In this document: in pieces, positions 1 through 11,569 of the stretch
How the letters are laid out: every line of letters starts with the position of its first letter
Position numbering within the stretch: the first letter of the stretch is position 1
Source of the DNA: Augochlora pura
Lineage: Eukaryota > Arthropoda > Insecta > Hymenoptera > Halictidae
Direction: 5' to 3'
Assembly (NCBI RefSeq): GCF_028453695.1
Contig: NC_135781.1
Coordinates: 14,693,640 to 14,757,639 of the forward strand
DNA: 64,000 nt
Made by a program: the position numbers and the translations under genes
Notes under the pieces: generated by a model
What the model saw: only the letters and a program-made list of their open reading frames with translations
Told to the model about the DNA's origin: nothing
The model's database searches: none

Positions 1-1444
1 AGTTAGCAAACTGCCAATGGTTAGTGTCCCAGAAAAATGTGATATACGTTTAAATATTATTGCAATATACCTATTGAGGAGTGATACAACTTCAACTGCA
101 ACATCCGACGAATAAATAACCTTACACAACATCTCGTTTCGAAATTATCACGATAATTTACTCAGTTAAATGAAACCTATAAATATACCGTTATAGTCGA
201 ATCGGAAATTTCCAACGTTAGGAATGAGCGGTATAATTATATTCAACGAGATTATCTGAGAAGGAAAACGGAAGCGATTGTGCGAAAAGTTATGCCTAAT
301 GCAAATGGACAAGTGCAGTAAATCGACTAGGCGTGTTTTTGCTGTTTAAAAATGACGTTGGATGTCGGAAGCTCGTGACGAATACGGATGAAAAAGTAGC
401 AGTACATCCGACGAGATATGTGTTTACGTTATAAAAATTATGTACGATGTCAGGAAACGATTACGAATGGAAATTGAGGAGTATTCTACATTAGTAACAA
501 ACAGCGTATCACGTATTAATAACGCATATGTAGGATAGTGATCTAGGCTACCGCTTATAAGTATACGTTTGAACAGTTGGGAGAAACTAAGGGAAATATT
601 AAATGTTATTACCGTTCTTATACAAATGTGTTATAGACAAACTGTGAATTGTATTATCAGTTAAACGAATGGCTTCGCACGATGGAAATTTTTAATAATG
701 TTGACAATTTCTCAAACTTAATAATTTTATTCTAATCATTTCAGTTCCCGATACAAAATCTACATAAATCTTATGAATAATGAAAAGGTAATTATAAAAG
801 GTTCTATTCATGTGAGAATATATTAAATTTTATATTTAATACTAAAATAATGTATATAAAGCAGGAAAACGTTTTATCACAGATACCGTCTTAAAGACAT
901 TCACTGTGCAAACTTATTCAAATGTATTTTGGAAAAACAGACATCTGCGTCATGAAATATAATATCCTAGCTTATTACTAGACTATTGATTTCTATGTAA
1001 TATCATAGATAGCAAGTGTATTCATTAATATGTATTCTTCGATCACTTGAGTAAATTAAAGATAATTTGTTGGGTCTTTCTAAATTCTTTCAATTATTCC
1101 ATCAAATTACACCTATCCAATTTTGCCACATATTTATAAAATTCACAGTCTACTGATTACTTTCCACTGTAGTGAAACGTATTACATAGATTATAAATAA
1201 TATTCTTTCCCAAGATAATACGCGTATCAATAAAATACAATTAAGAGTGGTCTGCAACAGCGGTCTATCCGACGTAACGTAAAATAAATAAACAAATAAA
1301 TAAATAACAACTTTGGGTCGAACGAGATGCCCAAAGTTTTAGCATGAACATAGTTTCGGACGCAAAGGAATATTGTCGAAATCCTGGGAGGAATAGTTTT
1401 GCTTACTTATTCGAGCAGATAGAGGACAAGGTTTATCGACTTAC
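1..1444 (-). other. Probable intron 1 of the IPPK gene
   Basis: AT-rich sequence downstream of the IPPK exon 1 donor in the direction of transcription. No open segment with kinase-like sequence and no convincing acceptor-plus-exon is visible on the minus strand. It is best read as intron sequence that continues beyond the window edge. Confidence 0.5.
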
Positions 1445-1636
1445 TTGCGGGAGTGCAATAACGACGTTAGCATTCCCTTCGCCTTTGTAAACACAATCCT
1501 CGACGGAGAGTGTCGTGAGGGGAAGGGGAAGTTCTGAATTCGCCGGATAATCGTCGCCCAGGCTTCCGGTGGAAGTGGTCATCGGTTCCGAAGAAAACGC
1601 AGCGGTCGCCACAGGATTTCCTTCGTTGATACTCAT
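1445..1636 (-). CDS. IPPK: Inositol-pentakisphosphate 2-kinase, first coding exon (partial gene)
   Basis: Enzyme of soluble inositol phosphate metabolism that phosphorylates inositol 1,3,4,5,6-pentakisphosphate at the 2-position to give phytate (IP6). The exon encodes 64 residues: a Ser/Thr-rich leader (about 1-44), then DCVYKGEGNANVVIALPQ, which matches the N-terminal W/C-x-Y-x-GEGN/GAN-x-V glycine-rich motif of IPK1 kinases. The frame stops being used at a perfect minus-strand donor, CAA|GTAAGT, just below 1445, and the intron is phase 0. I chose the ATG at 1634-1636 because it has a good insect context (AACA before ATG); the frame continues further upstream but only from a TTG, with no ATG. 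The next exon was not found in 1-1444, so the gene continues off the left edge. Family assignment rests on the short motif alone; the leader is not recognisable. Confidence 0.72.
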
Positions 1637-1784
1637 TGTTCTAGCCCCTGCGTTACTGCGAACACGGATAAACGCACTTGTGAACAACAATCGTGCGAAT
1701 CGTACTGTCAGGAGCCACGGTTGAATTTCGATTCTATGGTCTGATCAGATAACACGACGTTCGGATCACGAAACAATGACTTTT

Positions 1785-1810
1785 CGATTCGATTCGATTC
1801 GATTCGATTC
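1785..1810. repeat. Pentanucleotide microsatellite (CGATT)n
   Basis: Just over five perfect copies of CGATT, about 150 bp upstream of the IPPK start codon. It lies in the presumed 5' UTR or promoter-proximal region of that gene. The rest of 1637-2013 shows no feature I can name. Confidence 0.9.
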
Positions 1811-2013
1811 TAAGGAATGAGACTGAAAATTTCTTTTGGGAATACAAAACGTTCTATGTTATTTTATCGAAATTATTTGTTCTGTTTATTTGTTTATTCT
1901 AAATGTGCATTCACGAGGTTATTATGGATTATTAACGAGACAAATGACATAGTTACTTAACACAACAATAGAGTGCTTAAATCCATGATTCAAATCAATA
2001 TTGTTGAACAATA

Positions 2014-2349
2014 TCTATTATATAAAAATAAGTCGGGTTTTCCTTCCTGACGCTATAACTCCAGAACGCACGAACCGATTTCCACGGTTTTGCATTCGTT
2101 GGAAAGGTCTCGGGCTCCGTGAGGTTTATAGCAACCAAAATTCTGGAAAAATTTCAACAGAAAAGCAGGAAAACAGGGAAAATCATTTTTCACATACAGC
2201 GCCATCTCTGATACATAGCATGTACTACAAACCAATATGGTTTATAAAACAAAAAAAAATAACTTTTCTTCATCTTTTAATCCCCAAACGAAATGTTACA
2301 AAAAAACGAAGCCATCTGGTGGCGAAACGGAGTTCGCCAGGTTTGCTAG
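2014..2349 (+). mobile_element. Non-autonomous Helitron, copy 1
   Basis: Starts with TCTATTATATAAAAATAAG, ends with CTAG, and sits between a 5' A and a 3' T, as expected for a Helitron inserted at an AT dinucleotide without target duplication. A perfect 6-bp hairpin (GGCGAA at 2321-2326, TTCGCC at 2333-2338) lies 11 bp before the CTAG end, the expected position for the Helitron 3' terminator. At 336 bp it has no Rep/helicase gene, and the 119-codon frame over it is incidental. A second copy lies at 4490-4823. Confidence 0.85.
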
Positions 2350-4489
2350 TACATTATTAAATTATTTAAAAAATGTATTCCAATCGAAGTGTATTCAGAA
2401 ATTTATTTTCACTAAAGTGTATTAGAAAATATGTTTGAATTCAAATGTGTTAGGAAATGTATTCTAATTAATACTTTACCGTCTGGCAGTCTATAAATCA
2501 TTATGGTAACCTATAATTTGTTATCTATTAAGGAGGTAAAAATTTTAATATTATTATACAATTTTCTAAATAGAAGTAAACTAAATAAAATAGATAAAAT
2601 TAATATTGTTTAATGCTAACGTTATAAAAATATAAAAATATTTAATTGTTCTATAATAATAAAATAATTACAGCCGAATAACTGGTCTGTAAAGCGTTAA
2701 GCTGTATTGTAGAATCTATTCTAATTAATGTTTATTTTTAACAAATATATAGCAAGTAGCTCAAGAAGAAAATGTTTCGAGGACGAAATTGTTACGACTT
2801 CGAACTCGGGATCTCGAGCTTCTACAAACTTTGCACACATTGTTTTGGAAACGCAGTTAACGCTGCAGTTACGTTTATGGCAGATGTGATAATAATAATA
2901 ATGAAAATTGTATTCAAATCGAAAGAGGTCACATCTGAAGCATTCCTTGTTAGATAATATCGTTAAGATAATCGAATGTTTTGGTTAAACGATTTTCACA
3001 CAGATGGTGTTTAGGTAATCGAAATCCTGCCATGATTTACATGGATCAAGCTTGTATCTATTAAGTCCGGTAATAGCTAATGCTCCATTTTGGTAATTAA
3101 GTGACGGCGTATAGTAATTAAACAGTCCTCAATTTTAATTGAAAAATAACAAAACGTTTGGGAATCTTATGGAAGAAATAATAAAATTATGGAATGTAAT
3201 GTTCGAACTTTTGTTTATCAATTTTGGGAAACATGGATCATAATTGGCGATTTTAATTTTAAAATATAATTTTAGCTAAAGTATCTAGTTAATAGACTTT
3301 AATGTAAGGTCTTATCGTAGTAATTATTGGACTGCGGATTTTATATAATTATTTTTAAACATCATTGTTAACTTATTTAGATTGTTATGGAAAGGAAGGC
3401 ACTTCTAACTGGCTACTGCTGTTTCTTACGATTGATGTCGACAATTTTCATTTTGCACGGATACTACATAATCCAGTAATTAGATTATGAAAATTAGTAT
3501 AAACAAAAATTGATTGTTTGAGCTCAAAAATGTTTGCAGTAAGAACAAAATAAAAACGTCATTGTTGTATCTTGAACGTGTGTACATATTTCCTGATATT
3601 CGTATATTTAAAAATCTGGAAAATGCAATATGTACTAATAATTGATATGCGCAGTTTGGCAATTTTATTGTTACGATATATGATAGCAGAGTTTGGCGTT
3701 ATTTGAATTGTTTCGAGCAAATATTTATCAAAAATAAATGTTTGAATTTTGAGAATATCGTGCTGGTTAGTATCAAGAATTAATAATACGCTTGTAATAC
3801 GTAATGAAATTTAATTCACAAACAATGATAACAATAACAGAAGAACAATAATCACTCCGTTACCGACGTAGGAACAATCTATAAAAGAAAACCAAAGACT
3901 GATCACACGATTGAAAACGGTCGCGAGTGAAAATGTCGAAGTGACTCGGTCGACTTTCCGGAAACCTTTGACCATTTCGCAGACCTGCTAATGACGTTCT
4001 CAAAACCCGAACGGGCCAGAAAGCTCTGTTTTTCAAGGAGAGGGGTAGGTAAATCCCTTCCAAGAGACATATAGCAAAGATTTTCCCCTGACAACCGAGA
4101 CTTTGGCGCAATTATTACTTTATTGCCCACATTCGAGTTTGACCGCCCATGGTGTAGTCGAATATTTTATTCGAATATATTTTCATGAATTTTCTACATC
4201 AGTTAGATAAAGATCGTTTAGTTATTTAATATATAACAATGTAATAATTAGTGATATAGCATATAATAATTAGTTATATAATATATAACAATAGACAATC
4301 GACCTGAAGTAACAAACTTCTTAAGGAAGCAGGCAACGAGAAAATTAATTAGAAAAACAAACATTGAAAAAGTTAATCGATAAACTATGGAAAAATTCTT
4401 TATTTACTCTATATTATTTAATTACTCACTCCAAAAATAATATAATTCTATACTACAATTCACTCTGTAATTAAATGTGTTCGATAAAA
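2350..4489. other. Gene-free AT-rich stretch with a GC-shifted block at about 3850-4150
   Basis: No supportable gene. The block at about 3850-4150 is clearly less AT-rich than its surroundings. It has a TATA-box-like TATAAAAG at 3882-3889 and, on the other strand, an AATAAAG. It gives overlapping 75-83-codon frames in two minus-strand frames, neither recognisable. It could be an LTR remnant or an enhancer. A short direct repeat of about 23 bp (TTAGTTAT...AACAAT) occurs at 4219-4241 and 4271-4293. Confidence 0.4.
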
Positions 4490-4823
4490 TCTATTATATA
4501 AAAATAAGTCGGGTTTTCCTTCCTGACGCTATAACTCCAGAACGCACGAACCGATTTCCACGGTTTTGCATTCGTTGGAAAGGTGTCGGGCTCCGTGAGG
4601 TTTATAGCAACCAAAATTCTGGAAAAATTTCAACAGAAAAGCAGGAAAACAGGGAAAATCATTTTTCACATACACTGCCATCTCTGATACATAGCATGTA
4701 CTACAAACCAATATGGTTTATAAAACAAAAAAAATAACTTTTCTTCATCTTTTAATCCCCAAACGAAATGTTACAAAAAACGAAGCCATCTGGTGGCGAA
4801 ACGGAGTTCGCCCGGTTTGCTAG
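4490..4823 (+). mobile_element. Non-autonomous Helitron, copy 2
   Basis: Same orientation and same ends (TC start, hairpin at 4795-4811, CTAG end), flanked by A and T. By eye it differs from copy 1 by four substitutions and two single-base length changes in A-runs over about 335 bp. Such high identity points to recent transposition or a recent common source, in contrast to the decayed elements elsewhere in the window. The surrounding flanks are unrelated to those of copy 1, so this is not a segmental duplication. Confidence 0.85.
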
Positions 4824-7679
4824 TATTGTATAAATACAAATGTTCGAACAACAAGCAACTTCTTATTTAGATGAATTTTTATTCGAATAAGCTCTTACTT
4901 AGACAAATTCTTATCTACATACATTTTTATATATTCCGTTTTATTTAATTATACCTTCATCCGAATAAACTTTTGTCTAATTCTAAAACAAAGTCGTCTA
5001 TAATTTCCTCGATAGATTTTCTGTAATTTTTACGTGAAATCATTGTTTACAAAAACCTATGTAATCGAATCTTCAAAGCATATCACGTTGTTTAAAATAA
5101 CGCAGTGGTTGACTATTGCAACTTGTTCACTCCACAGAATGAATACAGTTGGAGACACTCGCAGCGTTGCTAGTTTGTATAGTGTGGTCTATTTTTAAGT
5201 ACAAAAAGTAACAATAATTAATTTTCGAGAAATTTTTTAAACGAGACAATCCATGTATTTTCTATATTTTATAAACGACGGACTCAGAGTGTCTCTCGCC
5301 GATGTTATGATTATTTCAGCTTAACTTCACCACACACTGTACTCCTATACACACCGATTATGCGTTACGTGTGCACAGCCTATGAGAGCACAATACATCG
5401 CCTACAAGGAAACAAAGCCGAATAAGGGGACTCCACTCGTAGTCGCTCCTGTATATGGCCAAAGGACAACACGCTAGGAACGTTTTTCTCTTGAGAATAA
5501 AGCAACTTTTTGCAGTTTACAACGCATGGCCGCAAAATCAATTGCTATTGATTACATAAGAAAAGAAAACTTCATTTTCGATGAATTCTACATTCCGTGA
5601 TATAAAGATAACATACTTTATGTTTTCATTTTAACTAATAAATTTCAATTAATAAGTTATAGAGACTTACAATATAAATTGTTTACATTTGCGTTTTAGG
5701 CTCGAATAAAAAGGTTGAAACGGATCATTTCCTTATTTTATATGTCGTCATTTCAAATATGTTCAATTTTTTGCAAAAGTCTGGTTTGGACAATATCTAG
5801 CGAACTAGTCCCATTAACATTTCAACAAAATTCAAGCAATTCGATCCAATTTCAAAACAATATATTGGGGAGTGACTGGCTGTAATAAAGCTGTAATTTG
5901 TTCGGTAAGCGTGTTTACTTCGAAACATTACGAAGGTGATCTCAATTGATGTTTTTCAGGGAACATTACAGCTCCGGTACAAGGCACGAACGCAGAGGTC
6001 ATCAATGCGACGAAATGATGAAACAGTTTCAGAATTATCTTCCTGCAGTTGAAACGAAATTGCCACCGCTGAATATTTTTTATGCTGTGCATTACGTAAA
6101 GTCCGTATGCTTTTGGAACATGATAAGAATTATTGACGTCATAAATCTCGGCTTGTAATTGCATTTCAGTGAATGATCTAAACTGCATCGTAAATGTACA
6201 CGCAGCATACGAAGTGTAAAATATGCTTGTAACGATGAAAGCAACCTCGCAAGGTATTACTTTGCAAGTATCGAATGTACACCTTATTTTCTGACAAAAC
6301 ATAGAAAACGAGAAAAAAAATGGTATTTGAACCGAGTACATAGACTTCGATTACCAGCATAGCATGAAATTGTTAAATTTTACAAATTTCTTCTCTTCCA
6401 TTGATTTTCTAATTTCATTTCGTTGCTTCTATTTTCCTTTCTATTGCGTTCACATCATCTGCAATTCAGGAGAAAGTAGATAGCAAACAAAGTACGTACA
6501 TTGTCACTTATTTTGTACAAAGTTAAAAACATGCGAAACAACTTTCTATATTTCAATTTTTACTCTACAATGATCGATACTTTAATTATCACTCCGTAGT
6601 GATCTACAGTGTAATAATCACACTCTAGTGATTTATATTTTAATTATCACTCGAAACATTAAGTACCTTTTCAAGCAATTTTAACACAAAAACATTGTAA
6701 ACAACTCTAAAGATCAGATTCATGAAATATTTTTATCATGTACATAAGATTGAAACCTGGTGAATAATCAATCAAAATTACGTTCAGAGCTATCCGCCAT
6801 TTCCTGATTGGGTAGAAACAGTGGCTACAGTATATGTTGGTTTTGCTTCGCAAAATTATTTCATGTTTGCGTTTTATTTTTTGCTACAATGAATTATGAA
6901 ATTCTCGCATTTATTGAATGACATTTCTCTGATCAATGTTTCTACGTTTCATTAAAGCTACCTATTTTCTCTTAAATACAGTGATATGAATAATTCCAGA
7001 TCCAACATATCTTTAGCATTTTTAATGATATTTGAACAAAACGCAATTAAATATATTTGTATATGTTTGTCTTATATTATTTTTAATATAGAAATATACG
7101 AATACAGTGTTTTGTAAAGTTTTTGTTTAAATATCCCTAAAAATTGTAAAGCTATTTAGGGTCCATAATTATTCGCACCGTTTTAATTGAGAAGAACCAG
7201 GAAGCCTTAGGCACTTAAGCGAAACGTAAAAACATTACATTATCAATGAATACAACGTTACGTTAAAAATGTTCATATATTCATAATTAAAACATGTTTC
7301 GAAGAAGTGAGAAAACTTCAAGTTTGATACAATTTAGTATCGCAATTAGAAATACGGGAGCCAAGATTTTGATTGAACGTGAAATAAAAACAGTAATTTA
7401 ATACGACATAAAAATTCTAATCGAATGTGAGATTTAAAATTCGACTTAAATCTGAAACAAAAATGCGAACTGAATTCAATCGGATGTTATATTTCCATTT
7501 TATTAATGATAAATGGCTTCGAAGACTTTCGCGACTGGTACTATCGCGAGCCAATGAAATTAGAAAGTCTTATCAGCGGAATTCGCTTTTCTTAATTAAT
7601 GGATGATAGATAGCTATCTTGTGTCGTAATGAGATCCCCTTGGGGCATCGTGTCGCGTAAAGAAAACGTTGATGACCGT
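4824..7679. other. Gene-free AT-rich stretch
   Basis: No exon could be supported. A 137-codon minus-strand frame (5928-6341, genuine ATG) has no recognisable domain and overlaps an equally plausible plus-strand frame, so I do not call it. An imperfect repeat of about 36 bp (core AATTATCACTC / AGTGAT) recurs roughly three times at 6555-6652. The segment about 7020-7180 is a degraded, inverted copy of the mariner-like MITE described at 9247-9450. Confidence 0.4.
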
Positions 7680-7970
7680 AATTTCTCTACGCGCCGCGGA
7701 TTATTTGATCGTGCCACCGAGGGAACGACGACGGCGTGGGAATGAAATTAGAGAAAGTTATTGAAAGGTGGCACCGCCGCGACTTGGGCCCGGCGAGTCC
7801 AAATTTTCGTGGCGCAAATGTCGACCGGTCGAGTTTCGATCGATCGCGAAAAATTATAATATCCACGTTCACGCTCGAAATTGCGAAACAACTGCGCGAC
7901 CACTCTCGAGTCAGCTGCTGACTATTGATGGATTCAAACTCGTTCCACGGTTTCACATCAAAATGCTATA
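7680..7970. other. GC/CpG-rich island, function unknown
   Basis: About 290 bp of CpG-rich sequence abruptly bounded by AT-rich DNA. Open frames of 60-90 codons exist in three frames at once, which is expected of GC-rich DNA and is not evidence of coding. No splice-bounded exon or core promoter could be picked out. A conserved regulatory element or an unrecognised exon are both possible. Confidence 0.35.
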
Positions 7971-8869
7971 GATCAAGCTACTGTTGACCCGTGGTCGAAC
8001 GTGACGTCAACGACGAACAAAATTTCGATTGACATCATTAAATAAATTGTTCGTAACTGCGCTGCGCATTTCGCGCATTCTGAACAAACACCAATAATTT
8101 ATATCTGATTTATACATAGTACATATTACATCGTGTTACAATTCGTAAAGTATATACGACTGCGTATATCTTTTTAGTACCATTGGGACGATCAACTATC
8201 TGCAACTGTCTGCACGTGAAGACAGGATGCGTAATAAAATGTAGTAAAATTTCTGCACGCACAGAATGATATATAAACTAGTGATAATTTAATAATAAAC
8301 TGATTATAAATTCTGACTTCTTTCATATAGTAAATTACAGATTAATATTACATCTCGCATGAGTAACAACTGCAAAGAGAGTGTAATTATTATGAATAAA
8401 TAAAAAAGACTATAATTTTTTCTCTATTCGTTGTTGCTTTAAATTTTTGTATGAAAATTCTATGTTGTTATAGAAAAATATAGTAGTTATATTGCGGATT
8501 TTTATGCAAAATATAAATAGTTCGCATCAATTATAAATACTATTTTAATAGTCTCAATAAATATTAATAAATCGAAAACAATGTTATAAGATTGAAAAAT
8601 TTATCTAACGTCTTCAATGCTGCTGATTCCATTGTTAGATTTATTTTACATTTTACTTTATATTTATCAGATTTTGTCATAAATACATAAGTTTCGCATT
8701 CTACTCAACACTAAATGTTATAGATGTACCGATAATATTTATATAAATACTTGTAATTAAGTAAACGAACGTACAGATATCTGACAGATATTTTGAAGTT
8801 CTTCATAGTAATTTGAGGCTTCGTAAGAGCCTTTTTACACGTACCATCTGGACACTGCTATTATTATTA

Positions 8870-8970
8870 TTATATTTTAGTGTCCATTAAAATATCAAAC
8901 GGTGTTCCTTTTAGCTTGATTTTTGGTTCGAGCAACGAGAAATATGTACAAATAATAAAGTCGAAGCGAA
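8870..8970 (-). pseudogene. Possible mariner-family transposase C-terminal remnant
   Basis: The minus-strand frame ends YFSLLEPKIKLKGTPFDIL, then a stop about ten codons later. This resembles the C-terminal mariner transposase pattern in which (Y/F)-x-L-F-P-K-(I/L)-K is followed by LKG-x-x-F-(D/E). The catalytic D,D34D residues are not visible and the wider frame (to 9142) has no other mariner features, so if real it is a fragment. Mariner-like MITE sequence begins less than 300 bp away, which fits. The match is short and made by eye. Confidence 0.3.
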
Positions 8971-9246
8971 CACAGTAGGTAAGCGAGTTACACAACATCT
9001 GCATGGCCACAGAGGTATGCATGTCGATGATGACTTGTAAAGTCAAAGGTTTTGTCCGTTGCGTCGCTTCGGTCGATCTGCTAACTTGCAAAAGAAGTGT
9101 TACATATGGTTCTAAAGTTTGCACAACCGTTCTGTACAACACGTTTTTCGGAGGAAAATTGTTTTGCGCAACTGCTGACAGATATACATACGTGTACTAT
9201 ACTTTACTTAAGCTCTATTTCATAATAATGTTACGGTAATAATATT

Positions 9247-9450
9247 CAGTGGCGTGAATAATTATAAACTCAAACTAACCTTCACATTTTTTTTGTGATA
9301 TTTAAACAAAAACTTAACCGAACACCGTATTCGTATATTTCTATATTACAATTAATAGAAAAATAGAAATATACAAATAGAGCCTTTTTAGCTTGTTTTT
9401 AGTTTTTAAATGTGGACGTTAGTTTGAGTTCATAATTGTCCACAGCACTG
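9247..9450. mobile_element. Mariner/Tc1-like MITE
   Basis: Inverted ends begin CAGTG and share AACTCAAACTAAC inside (9267-9279, and inverted near 9419-9431). The right end reads CACTG|TA, as expected for a TA target; the left flank reads TT, so one target base has changed. Interior segments recur, degraded, at about 7020-7180 (inverted), 9478-9615 and 21676-21725. At 204 bp there is no coding capacity. Confidence 0.65.
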
Positions 9451-9469
9451 TAGAGGGACTCCTTTAATT

Positions 9470-9617
9470 GAAGCACACTAAAGAACTTAACAAAACATTG
9501 TATTTATATATCACTGCATTACAAATAATAGAAAATATAAATAAACGAACACGGAATTTTCAAGTAACAGTTTAGATAACAGTTACTTTAATTCTATTAC
9601 TATGCGCACCACTGTAG
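9470..9617. mobile_element. Degraded second copy of the mariner-like MITE family
   Basis: Contains the family interior (AACTTAACAAAAC, then a poorly conserved ATATATCACTGCATTAC, then AAATAATAGAAA). It ends in GCGCACCACTGTA, which fits a CACTG terminus plus TA target. The left terminus was not found. Between here and 10094 I see nothing else to annotate. Confidence 0.4.
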
Positions 9618-10094
9618 GTAATAATAATTGGATTTTATTTCACATTTTTTCATAAACAAATTATAAAATTCAGAGAAAATAAGATTTATTGGTAACATTG
9701 CTGTAATTTGAAATAATAATTCGAAACTCTTGCGTTTTCATATCTTTAACACTTACTACGATAAGGTTATTATACCGAATTGTCATTAGGACCAAATTCT
9801 CACTGCATGAAAACTGCAATAAAAATAGTACCTTGCTAAAGGTACTACTTGACAAATGATTGTATTAAACTAAATTGGTAACTCATGTTGGTGATGTTTA
9901 ATGTCTAACAAGTAGTGCATTTACAAACATGACTTGTTACGATAAAGAAAGTCGTGTTAATGGCCACGTTAGCTAAGAACATTTACTAGAGCCAGATATA
10001 ACTTTCTTTCCATATTTACGCAATGCTACCGTTTTTAGCAATGTTCGTTTTTAAATAATCAATATTTTTCATTCACTAGTTACCGTGCACAGTA

Positions 10095-10250
10095 CAGAGT
10101 TGGGAAAAAAGTAATGCAACTAATGAGTAGTTATCATAATTCGTTAGTTATTACAACTAATTAATAATAATTGGGTTATTATAACTAACGGCGATAGTTA
10201 TTACAACTAATTTAAAATAATTTATAATAACTAACAACTTGTAACAGTTA
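10095..10250 (+). mobile_element. hAT-like MITE end with palindromic subterminal repeats
   Basis: CAGAGTTGGGAAAAAAGTAA at 10095 closely resembles the terminal sequence common in hAT transposons (CAG-x-GTTGGGAAAAGTAA). It is followed by two adjacent repeats of about 45 bp (near 10143-10190 and 10194-10238), each an imperfect palindrome built on AGTTATTACAACTAATT and TTATAATAACTAAC. No matching inverted terminus was found on the right, so the element is truncated or degraded. Confidence 0.5.
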
Positions 10251-10259
10251 ACGATTCAA

Positions 10260-11569
10260 TTTAAGAAAAGAAAATTGACCTTTACATCTTCGGAACGTCT
10301 CCATCTATAAAAAGAGTACATGCATTATGCACTATTCCCCTTTAAATCATGCAACTTTTGCATTGGAAAATTTGTTGTCCGATGCATAGTTTGGAAACTG
10401 CAGGAGATGCACAAGTTGCGTGGACCACCTTGCGTAACATACATATATGTATACGTCTTGAAGTGGTAAAGAGTTAAAAAGTGTATGACTATAACAAGGA
10501 CATACGTTGAAAAACAGGAAAGTTATGACACTTCTGTTTGATCAGTCATATAGAAGTCAGTTGTCTCTTTACTTGTTGAATAACTACATCATTTTAAAAC
10601 AACGCAAAAGGTGTACGCAAGCATAAACAAGGCAAATCGACAATTTGCAATGCAAAGTTTAAACTCCTTGGAACCAGATCGTGATCAACGTATGGTGCAT
10701 AACGCCTACATTTGTTAATATTCAGGATTGAGTCACTCCTTTTACGCAACTATAAACTCGCCATGTTGGCGAAGGAAAACTAATGAACTATTTTAGAGTA
10801 GTAAAGGTGTTAATATGTTAACGCATTTGAATAGACCCATAAAATTAGAAGCATTTTTTATTGATTTTTAGCGTTAATATGAACGTGCAAGCGGGCTTGA
10901 AATGTATTTCAAGTTTACAAATCTTTTCCGACGTATTAACAATTTAAGATAACAAATTATATTTACGCGTGTCTTATACATGACCACTCGCATAAAGTGA
11001 ACTCGGACATAAAAGTTGCAAAAGAGCATTGTGCAAAATAAAGATATGAAACGACATCAATCATAAATAAATAATAATTTTTAAAATGTCAAACCTCTTG
11101 GAACATATTATTCAAAAATAATGTTATAAAATATATATAAAATAAAAATTTTTTTAAATTTATTTTCGTTTCTTTTTATCTTAATATTATAAGGCATTCG
11201 AATACTCGCATGGCGTGAAAATTCAAAGACTTCCTATATTTTTTTTAATTGCGTAAGCAACGTTTTATATTAAATCGAAAGATTTTTGTATTTTGACATT
11301 TATATGCCCTACTTTAATATATCGTAATGAATATTTACCTTTCAATGTACATTCACCTTAATATTTGACGTAGAAGTCAAAGTTGTAGCACTGTTCGATT
11401 AGTTTCGTGTATGGGTGTGTATTTATTTACTGCTGCTCTACAAGGTACCCAAATATGGATATCATGAGCGGCGCGTATCTCTACTTTCCCGCGGTACAAG
11501 CAGCATTACTAGATCATATAATTTTTGTTTATCGTAACACGTTTCATATCGCGTCTCGTGTTAACCGTT
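10260..11569. other. Gene-free AT-rich stretch
   Basis: No exon, RNA gene or repeat boundary could be supported. Short frames (for example 11407-11598) lack recognisable content. Confidence 0.4.

Noticed and set aside
5928..6341. 137-codon minus-strand frame with ATG, briefly considered as a chemoreceptor fragment
   Set aside because: No recognisable chemoreceptor motif, no splice-bounded context, and an overlapping plus-strand frame looks equally plausible.
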